From Acidobacteriota bacterium (GTDB taxonomy: Bacteria > Acidobacteriota > Terriglobia > Terriglobales > Acidobacteriaceae): a DNA stretch of 64,000 nucleotides. The notes beneath the pieces were generated by a model. The model worked only from the letters and a program-made list of their open reading frames with translations. It searched no databases and had not been told where the DNA came from. The stretch is from NCBI GenBank assembly GCA_018268915.1, contig JAFDVQ010000005.1:124001-188000 (forward strand). The letters are read 5' to 3'. The position numbers and the translations under genes were made by a program. Positions 22,982-34,101 of the stretch are shown piece by piece (positions within the stretch are counted from its first letter, which is position 1; each line of letters opens with the position of its first letter).

Positions 22982-24864
22982 ACAGGATGAAAGAGACAGC
23001 GGGAAGTTGTGCGCCGGAGATCGAACGACCGACGCTCGAAGCTGATATCGCCTGCGTCGGTTTCGGCCCGGCGATGGGCGGATTTCTGACTACGCTGAAT
23101 CGCGCCTGGATGGCAAATCCTGCTGACCCCATGTTCGAGAGTAAAGTTGCAGCGGGACTTCCACTGCAGGTTCTCTGCTATGAAAGGGCCGACGATATCG
23201 CTGCAGGCGTCAGCGGAGTGGTGACTGCGGCACAGGGGATTCGCGGCAGCTTCCCCGATCTAAATCTGGCCGATATTTCGATGGCTGCTCCGGTGACGTC
23301 TGAGCGCATCCTGTACCTGCTCGATCCGATTGGAGCGAGCAGGCGCCCGCTGACGCTTCGGATTGCGGATCGGGTGCTGCGTGCCCTCAATGGAACACTC
23401 GGAGTACGCGATCATGCATACGAACTGCCTTGGTCTCCGCGATTTCTGCATAAAACCGGCGGACTGGTTATGTCCATTGGGCAGTTTAATCAGTGGGTCG
23501 GCACACAGATCATGGCGTCAGGCCTGGTTCAAATATGGCCAGGAATGCCAGTAAGTCAGCCCTTGTTTGCTCAGAACTTTGAGCGCACCGGAGATCAGGT
23601 CGTTGGAATTCGACTTACAGACCAGGGAGTTGAAAAGAACGGCGAACCAGGCGCGGCCTATGTTGCAGGAATAGACGTACGTGCAAGGCTGACCGTGATC
23701 GGCGACGGTCCGTTCGGGTCGGTGGGCAGAGCGATCGACCAGCGCATGGGCATGCCGTCGGGGCACGACAAGCGCGAGTGGGCTCTCGGGATGAAGTTTG
23801 TGATCGAACTCCCGGAAGAAACCGCCTTGAAGGCCGGGACGGTATGGCATACGTTCGGGTATCCAGAGCCTGCGATCTTTGGCTTTCTTTACGTGCATCC
23901 TGAGCGGCTGGCGTCTGTGGGTATCTTCGTGCCTTCGTGGCTTGGCGACCCTTCGCGGACCGTGTATCGGTATCTGCAGCATTACATCCAGCACCCCGCC
24001 TTATGGCGGCATCTCAGAGATGGGAAATTGCGCTCGTGGGGTGCGAAGTCGCTTGACGAGTCCGGGCAGCACGGTGAGCCGTTCCTTGTTGGCGATGGCT
24101 ACGCGCGCATTGGAGAAGGTTCGGGATCGACAAACATGCTGGCTGGTTCCGGCGTGGACGAGGCATGGACGACAGGCGTGCAACTTGCGGAGGCGGTATT
24201 GGAACTACTCCGCAATCAAAGAAGCTTCACGCAAGAGAACCTTGCTGCAATCTACGAAGCAAGACGGCGCGCAAGCTGGGTCGAACAGAATGCCCGGAAC
24301 GCGATCAATGCGCGGAATGGGTTTCACCTGGGGTTTGTTCCAGGCATCATTGGAATGGCGATAGCTGGGATGACAGGCGGGACGATTTCGCTCGGAGCGA
24401 ACATCCCGCCTGCGCACAAGCAGATCAAGAAGAAGCAGGGAAAGAGCAAGGACGATCTCACCAGAGCCGAAGTTGCGAAATTGGTCGTTGACGATGGCAG
24501 GCCTCTTCACGATGCGATGATGTCTGCGCGCGGATGGCCTGAAATTGTATTCGACGGAAAGTTGCTCGTCTCGCAACAAGACGCTCTGATGCTTGGCGGA
24601 AAAGTTCAGGCGATGCCCGGATTCGCCGATCATCTGGTCTTCCGCGATGCTGGCCTTTGTATCCAGTGCGACGAGAAAACATGCATTGCGATGTGTTCCG
24701 GACAGGCGTTGACGTCAGGAAGCGGCGATATACCAGTGTTCGAACGCGAGAAGTGCGTCCATTGCGGAGCTTGCATATGGAACTGCACACAAATTACAGG
24801 CGAGGGACTCACGAATATCGAATTTCGAGCAGGAGTGGGAGGGCTGCACTCCGCCGAGAATTAG
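22978..24864 (+). CDS. ETF-quinone oxidoreductase-like flavoprotein with two 4Fe-4S motifs
   Basis: This 628-aa protein resembles ETF:quinone oxidoreductase/FixC-FixX. The N-terminal FAD-binding motif is ACVGFGPAMGGF (residues about 20-32). A hydrophobic stretch GFVPGIIGMAIAGMTGG near residue 450 could dip into the membrane at the quinone site. The C-terminus has two complete cysteine sets: C561-x2-C564-x4-C569-x3-C573 and C593-x2-C596-x2-C599-x3-C603. Classical ETF-QO has one 4Fe-4S cluster, so a second one is unusual. The longer open frame from 22711 is a shadow of the upstream gene; the ATGA overlap fixes the start at 22978. Role inferred: electrons from the ETF into the (mena)quinone pool. 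Confidence 0.8.
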   Translation: MNRMKETAGSCAPEIERPTLEADIACVGFGPAMGGFLTTLNRAWMANPADPMFESKVAAGLPLQVLCYERADDIAAGVSGVVTAAQGIRGSFPDLNLADISMAAPVTSERILYLLDPIGASRRPLTLRIADRVLRALNGTLGVRDHAYELPWSPRFLHKTGGLVMSIGQFNQWVGTQIMASGLVQIWPGMPVSQPLFAQNFERTGDQVVGIRLTDQGVEKNGEPGAAYVAGIDVRARLTVIGDGPFGSVGRAIDQRMGMPSGHDKREWALGMKFVIELPEETALKAGTVWHTFGYPEPAIFGFLYVHPERLASVGIFVPSWLGDPSRTVYRYLQHYIQHPALWRHLRDGKLRSWGAKSLDESGQHGEPFLVGDGYARIGEGSGSTNMLAGSGVDEAWTTGVQLAEAVLELLRNQRSFTQENLAAIYEARRRASWVEQNARNAINARNGFHLGFVPGIIGMAIAGMTGGTISLGANIPPAHKQIKKKQGKSKDDLTRAEVAKLVVDDGRPLHDAMMSARGWPEIVFDGKLLVSQQDALMLGGKVQAMPGFADHLVFRDAGLCIQCDEKTCIAMCSGQALTSGSGDIPVFEREKCVHCGACIWNCTQITGEGLTNIEFRAGVGGLHSAEN

Positions 24865-24887
24865 CACGGAGCCGGGAGTTGAAGAAC

Positions 24888-25694
24888 ATGTCATTACACA
24901 TTGTCGTCTGCGCGGGCATCGTTCCCGATCCGTTGCAGACGCTGGAACCAATTGCCGGGCCGAACGGTCCAGCGCTCAAAAACGAGATGATGCTTCCTGC
25001 AGTGCTCGATCCATGGGCAGCGAGCGCTCTTTACGAAGCTGCCACTCTCGTTTCGAAATTCCCCGGGAGCAGGCTGTGGCTCGTGTCGCTCGGTCCGAAG
25101 GCAAAGCTGCAACAGGTGATGATGACGATTGCTCAGAAGGTTACCTTCGAGTTGGTCGCGGTGGATTCGGCTTCCAACGGATTTGCAGATGCGAGCGCGA
25201 CTGCATCCGCGCTCGCTTCCGGGATTGCGGCGATTCCAGATCTCGATCGGACAAAACTCTTACTTTTTGGTGGCTGGGAATCGGCATCGCGCGGAGCGGG
25301 TGTGACGTTGCAAACGGTTGGGGAACTGCTCGGAATCACGGATCAATTCGCGGGCGTCGATCAGATCGATATGCGTGAGGACGGATCGTTCGAGGTGCTT
25401 GAACGTGTGGAAGGCGGGAAACATCAGGCTTCAGTCTGTGCAGGAGCGCCCGCAGTTTTAGGGTGGGCTACAGGAAATCTTCCAGAACCTCATAACAATC
25501 CGCAGATCGGGATGGCGAATATGCGTACGGTGATGCCCGCATTGCAGAGGGCAAAGCAGGCCGCACTCACCAACGATGGACAACAGTACCTTTCCGCTTC
25601 TTTACCGAGCCAACAGAGACAAACACGCGTTGTAAGGGACCTGGCGCCTGATGCGATCGCGCAGGAACTCGTGGAATGGATTAGAACGCAATGA
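24888..25694 (+). CDS. etfB: Electron transfer flavoprotein beta subunit, divergent
   Basis: This 268-aa protein has the EtfB layout: N-terminal beta strand LHIVVCAGIVPDP, LDPWAASALYEAATLV (equivalent to the NxxDxxAlEeAl segment), the strand LWLVSLGPK, and FGGWESASRGAGVTLQTVGELLGI where typical EtfB has GxQAxDGDxxQxGPxLAexLG. The AMP-binding signature is thus strongly altered. Start at 24888: GGAG nine bases upstream; the upstream extension to 24657 is a shadow. It is followed by etfA with a 4-bp overlap. Electrons would come from the acyl-CoA dehydrogenase-like protein and go to the ETF-QO-like protein encoded upstream. Confidence 0.8.
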   Translation: MSLHIVVCAGIVPDPLQTLEPIAGPNGPALKNEMMLPAVLDPWAASALYEAATLVSKFPGSRLWLVSLGPKAKLQQVMMTIAQKVTFELVAVDSASNGFADASATASALASGIAAIPDLDRTKLLLFGGWESASRGAGVTLQTVGELLGITDQFAGVDQIDMREDGSFEVLERVEGGKHQASVCAGAPAVLGWATGNLPEPHNNPQIGMANMRTVMPALQRAKQAALTNDGQQYLSASLPSQQRQTRVVRDLAPDAIAQELVEWIRTQ

Positions 25695-26722
25695 TGCCGG
25701 AAGCGATTCTAGTTCTGACACATACCGATGAAGCGGGTTCATCGTTGACGAAGTCTTCCCTCGAAACTGTCACCGCGGGCAAAACTCTGGCGGACCGGCT
25801 CGAGACACCTCTCGTAATAGGGATTCTTGCTACCGATTCCAACGCTGCCGCAAAGTCACTGCCGGGTCTGAATGCGCGCATTCTCGGCGTCTCGGGTGAA
25901 GCGTTCGAAAAACCTCAATATGCCGCTGATGTTGCAGCTTGTGAAGCTTTGTGCAACGCAGCCCAGGCCACGGTGATTCTGGCTCCGCAGAGCTCGCGGA
26001 TGGCGCGTGTCGCCGCAGGCCTGGCTCATCGCATCAGCGGTAGCATCGACACTCACATCACATCAATTCAGGGCGATGAAGCGATCGAGGTCACGCGCTG
26101 GTTGTATCGTCAGCGTATCGAGGCTACGATCACGCGCTCGGTGCGGCCGTGGATCTTGCTGATCGAAGGTGGTGTGTGCGCGGCTTATGAGGGTCATGAA
26201 GGCGAAGGCGAATTAGAGCAGGTAGCTGTCGAATTGCCGGAGCTTCGAACAAACGTCATTGGGACACGCGCTCCTGCGCATAGCGGGCAAACGATCCGGC
26301 CCGACGCGAAGATGCTCTTTGTTGCGGGCGCCGGATGGACGAAGAAGCAGGCCGACGGGCAGGTCCACGCCGGGGAAGCGGGCGAACTGATTCTCAGCTT
26401 TCTCCAGAAGACCAGCGCATCGCTGGGGAGCTCTAAGTCACTGGTCGATCAGGGTGGGGATGGCCAACCTGTGCTTCCGTTTCTCTCGCACATGAATCAG
26501 GTGGGTCAGACGGGAGCAACGCCAAGGCATCCCAAAGGACTAGCTACCTGCTGCCATGGAGAGGAACCACACGTAGTGGGCTGGCGGTTCATCACGGAGC
26601 GGCGCGCTATCTCTCTAGACCCGAATTGTGGGTGGGCTCGCGGCAAGGCCGATGTGGTCTACATAGCGGATGCGTTCAAGGTGATAGCGAAGGTAAATGA
26701 GCTTCTGGCTTTGAAGGCTTAG
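25691..26722 (+). CDS. etfA: Electron transfer flavoprotein alpha subunit, divergent
   Basis: This 343-aa protein has the EtfA layout with an N-terminal alpha/beta domain and a C-terminal FAD domain. The FAD domain retains NQVGQTGA, equivalent to the conserved xxGQTGxxVxP. The usual GISGAIQHxxG block is replaced by HPKGLATCCHGEEPHVVGW, and the NxDxxAPIF region reads LDPNCGWARGKADVVYIADAF. These changes are in the FAD-binding loop, so the cofactor geometry may differ from standard ETF. It is the last gene of the operon and converges with the glycosyltransferase gene 27 bp downstream. Confidence 0.78.
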   Translation: MMPEAILVLTHTDEAGSSLTKSSLETVTAGKTLADRLETPLVIGILATDSNAAAKSLPGLNARILGVSGEAFEKPQYAADVAACEALCNAAQATVILAPQSSRMARVAAGLAHRISGSIDTHITSIQGDEAIEVTRWLYRQRIEATITRSVRPWILLIEGGVCAAYEGHEGEGELEQVAVELPELRTNVIGTRAPAHSGQTIRPDAKMLFVAGAGWTKKQADGQVHAGEAGELILSFLQKTSASLGSSKSLVDQGGDGQPVLPFLSHMNQVGQTGATPRHPKGLATCCHGEEPHVVGWRFITERRAISLDPNCGWARGKADVVYIADAFKVIAKVNELLALKA

Positions 26723-26749
26723 TTTGCGAATCGTTCTTCACAGAATTAT

Positions 26750-27505
26750 TTAAGAATTACCTCTGCGGCCATTCCTGGTGAGCAGTTGCCAGCCAAGGAG
26801 CAGGGCAAATCTGGGAACGTTCTTCAAGTAGCGGCCCGCAAGGCGACGCGGTTCGGACGCGAGCCTGAAGGCCCATTCGAGCCCACTACGCATCATCCAA
26901 CGTGGTGCTTGCGATTTGGTACCTGCGAGAAAGTCAAAGGCGGCACCGACTGCCAGCATCACGGCCGGGATTTGATTTTTATGTCCCAACACCCATTTCT
27001 CCTGTTTGGGACAACCGAGGCCAACGAAGAGCCAGCGGGCCCCTGAGTCCGTGATGTTGCGAACAACCTCCTCATCTTCCGACGCAGTCAGCGGTCGAAA
27101 CGGCGGCGACATTTTGAACGCGATATGGATCGCAGGATGTCGTCGCTCAACTTCCGAGATCAGGTTAGCCAAGGTGGACTCATCTGCTCCGTAAAAACCG
27201 ATCGGAATGCGGCCCTTCTCTGCAGCACTGAGCAATTCGACGGTCGCATCAGGTCCGTATACCCGGCTGGCCTCAGGGAATCCCATAGTGCGCATGGCCC
27301 AGACGACTGGCATTCCGTCGGGATTCGACAGATCTGCTGCGTTCATTGCATGGCGCAAAGCCGGGTCATCGTGTGCCTCCATCAGACCGTGCATTCCGAC
27401 AAAGAGGACGGTTCTGGATTCACGCTTCCGGGCCCACTCGGTGCACTCTTCTGCCAGGGTTGCGTAAGAGGATGCCGAGATACTCACTCCCAGAACTGTC
27501 GGCAT
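26750..27505 (-). CDS. WecG/TagA/CpsF family glycosyltransferase
   Basis: This 251-aa protein (GT26 family) shows NPDGMPVVWAMR, VYGPDAT, GCPKQEKW and the C-terminal block FDFLAGTKSQAPRWMMRSGLEWAFRL. Members add N-acetylmannosaminuronic acid or related sugars to lipid-linked intermediates of surface polysaccharides at the inner membrane. The start at 27505 has AAGGA close upstream. It is an isolated gene here with no polysaccharide cluster around it, so the pathway cannot be named. Confidence 0.88.
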   Translation of the reverse strand: MPTVLGVSISASSYATLAEECTEWARKRESRTVLFVGMHGLMEAHDDPALRHAMNAADLSNPDGMPVVWAMRTMGFPEASRVYGPDATVELLSAAEKGRIPIGFYGADESTLANLISEVERRHPAIHIAFKMSPPFRPLTASEDEEVVRNITDSGARWLFVGLGCPKQEKWVLGHKNQIPAVMLAVGAAFDFLAGTKSQAPRWMMRSGLEWAFRLASEPRRLAGRYLKNVPRFALLLGWQLLTRNGRRGNS

Positions 27506-27775
27506 TCTTGTTCCTTCCCACTTTCGCGACCCGATCGAGCGAGTTCCTGGTAGCCTGCGTCTATTCTCGTCGGCTGCGCTGACCGTTATCTACTTTGGAC
27601 GGATTGAGGGCGGCAAGGCAAGACATCAATCCAGATGAGCAACCCTCATTCTCCGAATAGCATCTATTAACTCGCTGCAGTCCATCTTCCGTGCGCTCTG
27701 GGGGTCGGAATCCGGAAGCAATCGCGCACACAAGTCATTGATGGAAACGCAGATCCCACCAGGAGCACAACGGAA

Positions 27776-30700
27776 ATGTCCACGACGATTGAACCGCCCA
27801 TCAGCGGACAGGATGGGAATAATCGCTATCCGGTCAGCCCGTCAGAACCTTCGATGGCGGAATGTCTGACGACCATTCTTCAAAGCCTTCAAACGATGAA
27901 GAATGGCGATTTTAGCGTACGTCTTCCAGTAGCGTGGACGGGGCTTCCGGGAAAGATCGCAGATAACTTTAATGAGATCGTGACGGCCAATGAGCAAATG
28001 GCCTCCGAGTTGAAGCGTGTGGGTCAGGCGGTGGGTAAGGAAGGTAAGACGCGCGAGCGTATCCGGGTTGAGCACCGGCGAGGCGCCTGGGATGGCATGG
28101 AGACCTCGGTGAACACGCTGGTGGAGGATCTGCTTCGTCCAACGACGGAAGTAACGCGAGCGATCGCCGCGGTTGCCCAAGGCAATCTCACTCAGACAGT
28201 TCGCCTCGATGTGGATGGCCGTCCGCTAGAAGGTGAGTTTCTTCGCTCGGCCAACATCGTGAATACGATGATTCAGCAGCTGGGCGTGTTCACTGCGGAA
28301 GTAACCCGCGTGGCCCGAGAGGTTGGAACTGACGGAAAGCTAGGTGGACAGGCTGTAGTGCCCGGGGTCGCGGGAACGTGGAAGGACCTTACCGACTCAG
28401 TGAACTCGATGGCCTCGAACCTCACGGGTCAGGTGAGAAACATCGCCGAGGTAGCAACGGCCGTGGCCAGCGGAGACCTTTCCCGCAAGATCACGGTCGA
28501 CGTCCGTGGTGAGATTCTGCAGCTCAAAGAAGCTATCAACACGATGGTCGACCAGCTGAGGTCGTTCGCATCGGAAGTGACGCGTGTGGCCCGCGAAGTG
28601 GGAACCGACGGAAAACTCGGTGGTCAGGCAGTCGTGCCGGGCGTCGCTGGTACGTGGAAAGATCTTACAGACTCAGTGAACGCTATGGCCGGCAACCTCA
28701 CGGCTCAGGTGAGAAACATCGCCGAAGTGACGACGGCCGTTGCCCGAGGCGACCTCTCCCGCAAGATTACAGTCGACGTGAAAGGTGAAATTCTCGAACT
28801 GAAAGACACCATCAACACAATGGTGGACCAGCTCAATGCGTTTGCGGGTGAAGTGACGCGCGTGGCGCGCGAGGTGGGAACAGAGGGCAAGCTTGGCGGT
28901 CAGGCGAACGTGCCCGGTGTGGCAGGCACGTGGAAGGATCTTACCGACAACGTCAACTTCATGGCCGGCAACCTCACCGGTCAGGTAAGAAACATCGCCG
29001 AAGTGGCAACCGCCATTGCGAATGGCGATCTATCTCGCAAAATCACGGTCGATGTTCGCGGCGAAATCCTTCAGCTCAAAGAGACGTTGAACACCATGGT
29101 GGACCAGCTGAACCGGTTCGCTGGCGAAGTGACCCGCGTGGCACGCGAAGTGGGAACGGAAGGCCGTCTGGGCGGACAAGCTAACGTGCCTGGCGTCGCC
29201 GGTACGTGGAAGGATCTTACAGACTCAGTGAATTCGATGGCCGGTAACCTTACAGCCCAGGTGAGAAATATCGCTGAGGTTACGACCGCCGTGGCTCGCG
29301 GCGACCTTTCGCGCAAAATCACGGTGGACGTGAAAGGCGAGATTCTTGAGTTGAAGAACACCATCAACACGATGGTGGACCAGCTCAACGCGTTTGCGGG
29401 CGAAGTGACGCGCGTGGCACGCGAAGTAGGTACGGACGGAAAGCTTGGTGGTCAGGCGGCTGTGCCCGGCGTGGCTGGTACATGGAAGGACCTTACCGAC
29501 AACGTCAACTTCATGGCATCGAACCTGACGGGGCAGGTGAGAAACATCGCGGAAGTGGCGACAGCCGTGGCTCGCGGCGACTTGTCGCGCAAGATTACGG
29601 TGGACGTGAAGGGGGAGATCCTCGAGCTCAAAGACACGCTGAACACGATGGTGGACCAGCTGAACGCGTTCGCCGGCGAAGTGACCCGCGTTGCGCGCGA
29701 AGTTGGTACGGACGGAAAGCTCGGGGGTCAGGCCGCCGTGCCGGGTGTTGCCGGTACGTGGAAGGATCTTACGGACTCAGTGAACTCCATGGCCTCGAAC
29801 CTTACGGGCCAGGTAAGAAACATCGCTGAAGTTTCTACAGCCATTGCGAACGGCGACCTTTCCAAGAAGATCACGGTTAACGTCAGTGGCGAAATCCTGC
29901 TGCTGAAGGAGACCATCAACACAATGGTCGACCAGCTCAACCGGTTCGCCGGCGAAGTGACGCGCGTGGCGCGTGAGGTGGGAACTGAAGGGCGTCTGGG
30001 CGGCCAGGCGAACGTTCCAGGTGTTGCCGGTACGTGGAAGGATCTTACGGACTCGGTGAACTCCATGGCCGGCAATCTCACGGCGCAGGTGAGAAACATT
30101 GCCGAGGTTACAACGGCCGTCGCTCGAGGCGACTTGTCGCGCAAAATCACCGTCGACGTTAAGGGCGAGATTCTAGAGCTGAGAAACACGATCAACACGA
30201 TGGTGGACCAGCTCAACGCATTTGCGGGCGAAGTGACACGCGTGGCCCGTGAAGTGGGAACGGACGGAAAGCTTGGCGGTCAGGCGCAGGTGCCGGGAGT
30301 TGCAGGCACGTGGAAGGATCTCACGGACTCCGTGAACTTCATGGCCGGCAACCTGACCGCACAAGTACGAAATATCGCAGAAGTGGCGACGGCTATTGCA
30401 AATGGCGACTTGAGCCGCAAGATCACCGTGGACGTTCGTGGCGAAATCCTGCAGCTGAAAGAGACGCTGAACACGATGGTCGAGCAGTTGCGCTCATTCG
30501 CTGCGGAAGTGACGCGCGTGGCACGTGAGGTGGGATCGGAAGGACGTCTCGGTGGTCAAGCCAACGTTCAGGGCGTGGCAGGCACGTGGAAGGATCTTAC
30601 CGACTCGGTGAACTCGATGGCCGGCAATCTTACTGCACAGGTGAGAAACATTGCCGAGGTTACAACGGCCGTCGCTCGCGGCGATTTGTCGCGCAAAATC

Positions 30701-33700
30701 ACGGTCGACGTGAAGGGCGAGATTCTCGAACTGAAAGACACCATCAATACGATGGTGGACCAGCTGAACGCGTTTGCAGCCGAAGTGACGCGCGTGGCGC
30801 GCGAAGTCGGAACGGACGGCAAGCTCGGCGGTCAGGCCATGGTGCCGGGTGTCGCCGGCACCTGGAAGGACCTTACCGACAACGTCAACGTAATGGCAGC
30901 AAACCTGACTGAGCAGGTCCGCGGCATTGTGAAGGTCGTGACGGCCGTGGCCAATGGCGCGCTGAACCAGAAGCTCACTGTGAATGCGAAGGGCGAAGTG
31001 GCTGCGCTCGCCGAAACCATCAACAACATGACGGACACGCTGGCTACCTTCGCCGATCAGGTAACAACTGTGGCTCGCGAAGTCGGCGTGGAAGGCCGGC
31101 TCGGCGGACAGGCCAACGTACCCGGCGCTGCCGGTACGTGGAAGGATCTTACCGGCAACGTGAACTTGCTGGCTGACAACCTGACGAACCAGGTTCGAGC
31201 TATTGCAGAAGTAGCAACAGCTGTGACCAAGGGTGACTTGACGCGTTCGATTCAGGTGGAAGCCCGCGGAGAGGTCGCTGAGCTGAAGGACAACATCAAT
31301 ACGATGATTGATAACCTTCGCCTCACCACCGATCGAAACACGGAGCAGGACTGGCTCAAGACGAACCTGGCACGATTCACTGGCATGCTGCAGGGCCAGC
31401 GCGATCTTGCGACCGTGGGGAGCATGCTGCTCTCAGAACTCGCGCCGCTCATCAATGCGCAGCAGGGTGTGATCTATCAGATGGGCGCAGAAGAGTCGAA
31501 CCTCGGATTGCTATCGACGTTCGCGGATTCTCCTGAAGGCTACGTAAAAGAAGTAAGAGTGGGTGAAGGCCTCGTCGGGCAGTGTGCATCGGAGAAGCGG
31601 CGCATGCTGATTACTGAATTGCCCAAGAAGACCGCTCCGATTCGCTCGGGCCTTTTCAAGGCAGTTCCAAAGAACGTTATCGTGCTGCCGGTATTGTTCG
31701 AAGATCGAGTAAAGGCGGTGATCGAGTTAGCAAGTCTGAGCTCATTCACGGCGTCGCATCTGGCATTCCTCGAGCAGCTCACCTCTTCGATCGGCATCGT
31801 GCTCAACTCGATCGAAGCCACGATGCAGACGGAAGCGCTGCTGAAGCAATCTCAGCAGCTGGCCGCCGAACTGCAGACTCAGCAGAAGGAATTGCAGCAG
31901 ACAAACGAGCAGCTCGCCCAGAAGGCACAGCAGCTTGCCGAGCAGAACTACGAAGTGGAACGCAAGAATCAGGAGATCGAGCAGGCCCGCCGCGCGCTGG
32001 AAGAAAAGGCGCGCGAGCTTGCACTGACTTCGAAGTACAAATCCGAGTTCCTTGCCAACATGTCGCACGAGTTGCGCACGCCGCTCAACTCAATTCTCGT
32101 GCTTGGCCAGCAGCTTGCCGAGAACCCAGATGGAAGCCTCTCTCCCAAGCAGGTTGAGTTTGCGCGCACCATTCATGGCGCGGGCACTGACCTACTGAAC
32201 CTGATCAGCGACATTCTCGATTTGTCGAAGATCGAATCCGGCACGGTTTCGGTCGAGGCCGAGGAAGTATTCTTCGGCGCGCTGCTCGACACGGTTGCGC
32301 GACCCTTCCGACACGAAGCAGAAAACCGCCGGCTGGCCTTCGACGTTTCGAACGAACCGAGGCTTGGACGCAGCCTTGTCACCGACTCGAAGCGCTTGCA
32401 GCAGGTTCTCAAAAACCTGCTTTCGAACGCCTTCAAGTTCACGGAGCAAGGAACTGTCAGGCTGACAGTGTCTTCGGCGACCGGCGGGTGGACACAAGAT
32501 CATCCGATCCTCAGCGGAGCTGGTTCGGTTATAGCGTTTCAGGTGTCTGACACCGGAATTGGTATCCCACCGGAGAAGCAGCGCATTATCTTCGAGGCCT
32601 TCCAGCAGGCTGATGCGGGAACGAGCCGCAAATACGGCGGAACAGGTCTCGGTCTGGCGATCAGCCGCGAGTTGGCCAACCTGCTGGGAGGCGAGATTTC
32701 GCTGAAGAGCCAGCCGGGCAAAGGCAGCACCTTCACCCTGTACCTGCCTCAGACCTACGTTGGTCCAGCCGTTCCAACCGTGGTGAAACAAGAGAAAGAT
32801 GGCGGTATCAGCAATGTGCCGATGTTCCTCGCCAACGTCGCCGCAGCGGAACAGGAGTCGCGAGTCGAAGACGATCGCAAGTCGCTTCAGGAGGGCGAAG
32901 CCGTGTTGCTGATTGTGGAAGATGATCCGCACTACGCGCGCGTGCTCTGCGACTTGTCACGTGATAAAGGGTTCAAGGTACTAGTTGCCATGACCGGTAC
33001 TGAAGCATTGTCTCTAGCTCGCGAGTACCATCCAACCGCGATCTCCCTCGACGTGATGCTTCCGGACATGCTGGGATGGACGGTTCTGAATCATCTCAAA
33101 CAGGACCCAAAGACGCGCCATATACCAGTGCAGATGCTGACACTCGACGAAGATCGCCATCATGGACTCTCGCGAGGTGCGTTTGCGTTTGTCACAAAGC
33201 CAACATCAACCGACGAGCTGAACTCGGCTCTGTCGCGAATTAGGGAATACGCTCAACCTCGACGCAAGAAGCTGCTGGTAGTGGAGGACAATCCCGCAGA
33301 GCAATTGTCGACGCGTGAGTTGCTGTGGCACGAGGACATCGATATCGATGTGGCTGATTCTGGTGCGGCAGCTCTGGAGGCGCTGCACAACAGCACCTAT
33401 GATTGCATCGTTCTTGATTTGAGACTTCCTGACATGACCGGCTTTGACGTCCTCGAAAAACTTGGAAGTGATCCCAAGTTGAAGGACCTTCCGGTAGTCG
33501 TTTTCACCGGCCGAGAACTCTCAGCAGAAGAGGATGCACAGCTGCATACGCTGGCTCGCAGCGTTGTGGTCAAGGATGTAGAATCACCGGAGCGCTTGCT
33601 CGATGAGACGGCTTTGTTCCTTCATCGAGTGGTATCGGAGCTGCCAGCAACAAAGCAGCAGATGATCGATCGTCTACACCGGTCAGACGAAGCTCTGGCG

Positions 33701-34069
33701 GGGCGCAAGGTGCTCGTAGTCGATGATGACGTCCGCAATATTTTCGCGCTGAGCAGCGTGCTCGAGCGTCGTGGGATGACGGTGCTGTCGGCGGGAACCG
33801 GCAGGGAGGCAATCGAAACCATCGAAAACACGCCGGACCTGGCAATTGTTCTGATGGACATCATGATGCCGGAGATGGACGGCTATGAGACGATGCAAGT
33901 CATCCGGCAGAATCCGTCGCTGCGCCGACTTCCCATCATTGCCCTGACAGCGAAAGCAATGAAAGGCGATCGCGAAAGATGCCTTGAGGCGGGGGCCTCA
34001 GAATACCTTGCTAAACCAGTGAACACGGAACAGTTGCTTTCCGCCCTCCGCATGTGGCTGCACCGCTAA
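27776..34069 (+). CDS. HAMP-array hybrid sensor histidine kinase
   Basis: This 2097-aa cytoplasmic kinase has no transmembrane segment. In order it has an N-terminal region with an initial HAMP-like unit (to about residue 174); eleven tandem 92-aa HAMP-type units (175-1186); a GAF-like domain (about 1200-1345); and a long Gln-rich coiled coil. Then come the H-box MSHELRTP (H1431) with its N-box ([15 protein letters not shown]) and G-boxes ([15 protein letters not shown]), followed by three receiver domains (about 1709-1822, 1831-1950 and 1978-2097). The architecture recalls fungal group III kinases (Nik1/Os-1). AGGAG lies ten bases before the start. The downstream gene encodes a receiver-PAS-kinase and is probably its partner. 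Confidence 0.92.
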   Translation: MSTTIEPPISGQDGNNRYPVSPSEPSMAECLTTILQSLQTMKNGDFSVRLPVAWTGLPGKIADNFNEIVTANEQMASELKRVGQAVGKEGKTRERIRVEHRRGAWDGMETSVNTLVEDLLRPTTEVTRAIAAVAQGNLTQTVRLDVDGRPLEGEFLRSANIVNTMIQQLGVFTAEVTRVAREVGTDGKLGGQAVVPGVAGTWKDLTDSVNSMASNLTGQVRNIAEVATAVASGDLSRKITVDVRGEILQLKEAINTMVDQLRSFASEVTRVAREVGTDGKLGGQAVVPGVAGTWKDLTDSVNAMAGNLTAQVRNIAEVTTAVARGDLSRKITVDVKGEILELKDTINTMVDQLNAFAGEVTRVAREVGTEGKLGGQANVPGVAGTWKDLTDNVNFMAGNLTGQVRNIAEVATAIANGDLSRKITVDVRGEILQLKETLNTMVDQLNRFAGEVTRVAREVGTEGRLGGQANVPGVAGTWKDLTDSVNSMAGNLTAQVRNIAEVTTAVARGDLSRKITVDVKGEILELKNTINTMVDQLNAFAGEVTRVAREVGTDGKLGGQAAVPGVAGTWKDLTDNVNFMASNLTGQVRNIAEVATAVARGDLSRKITVDVKGEILELKDTLNTMVDQLNAFAGEVTRVAREVGTDGKLGGQAAVPGVAGTWKDLTDSVNSMASNLTGQVRNIAEVSTAIANGDLSKKITVNVSGEILLLKETINTMVDQLNRFAGEVTRVAREVGTEGRLGGQANVPGVAGTWKDLTDSVNSMAGNLTAQVRNIAEVTTAVARGDLSRKITVDVKGEILELRNTINTMVDQLNAFAGEVTRVAREVGTDGKLGGQAQVPGVAGTWKDLTDSVNFMAGNLTAQVRNIAEVATAIANGDLSRKITVDVRGEILQLKETLNTMVEQLRSFAAEVTRVAREVGSEGRLGGQANVQGVAGTWKDLTDSVNSMAGNLTAQVRNIAEVTTAVARGDLSRKITVDVKGEILELKDTINTMVDQLNAFAAEVTRVAREVGTDGKLGGQAMVPGVAGTWKDLTDNVNVMAANLTEQVRGIVKVVTAVANGALNQKLTVNAKGEVAALAETINNMTDTLATFADQVTTVAREVGVEGRLGGQANVPGAAGTWKDLTGNVNLLADNLTNQVRAIAEVATAVTKGDLTRSIQVEARGEVAELKDNINTMIDNLRLTTDRNTEQDWLKTNLARFTGMLQGQRDLATVGSMLLSELAPLINAQQGVIYQMGAEESNLGLLSTFADSPEGYVKEVRVGEGLVGQCASEKRRMLITELPKKTAPIRSGLFKAVPKNVIVLPVLFEDRVKAVIELASLSSFTASHLAFLEQLTSSIGIVLNSIEATMQTEALLKQSQQLAAELQTQQKELQQTNEQLAQKAQQLAEQNYEVERKNQEIEQARRALEEKARELALTSKYKSEFLANMSHELRTPLNSILVLGQQLAENPDGSLSPKQVEFARTIHGAGTDLLNLISDILDLSKIESGTVSVEAEEVFFGALLDTVARPFRHEAENRRLAFDVSNEPRLGRSLVTDSKRLQQVLKNLLSNAFKFTEQGTVRLTVSSATGGWTQDHPILSGAGSVIAFQVSDTGIGIPPEKQRIIFEAFQQADAGTSRKYGGTGLGLAISRELANLLGGEISLKSQPGKGSTFTLYLPQTYVGPAVPTVVKQEKDGGISNVPMFLANVAAAEQESRVEDDRKSLQEGEAVLLIVEDDPHYARVLCDLSRDKGFKVLVAMTGTEALSLAREYHPTAISLDVMLPDMLGWTVLNHLKQDPKTRHIPVQMLTLDEDRHHGLSRGAFAFVTKPTSTDELNSALSRIREYAQPRRKKLLVVEDNPAEQLSTRELLWHEDIDIDVADSGAAALEALHNSTYDCIVLDLRLPDMTGFDVLEKLGSDPKLKDLPVVVFTGRELSAEEDAQLHTLARSVVVKDVESPERLLDETALFLHRVVSELPATKQQMIDRLHRSDEALAGRKVLVVDDDVRNIFALSSVLERRGMTVLSAGTGREAIETIENTPDLAIVLMDIMMPEMDGYETMQVIRQNPSLRRLPIIALTAKAMKGDRERCLEAGASEYLAKPVNTEQLLSALRMWLHR
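28298..31333 (+). repeat. Eleven tandem 276-bp HAMP repeats
   Basis: The motif GTWKDLT recurs eleven times at an exact 276-bp period (for example at 28376, 28652, 28928 and onward to 31136) with no insertion or deletion. The first nine units are very similar at both protein and DNA level, while units 10 and 11 have diverged. Units alternate between a type with GEILQLKE or GEILLLKE (units 1, 3, 6 and 8) and a type with [11 protein letters not shown] (units 2, 4, 5, 7 and 9). This suggests growth by duplication of a two-unit block. Confidence 0.95.
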
Positions 34070-34101
34070 CCGCAATCGCAGAAGGCGTGGAGACGAATTT
34101 G

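Noticed and set aside
28298..31333. Tandem repeats considered as CRISPR or satellite DNA
   Set aside because: The repeat is one continuous reading frame encoding HAMP units with a 276-bp period, not short repeats with unique spacers.
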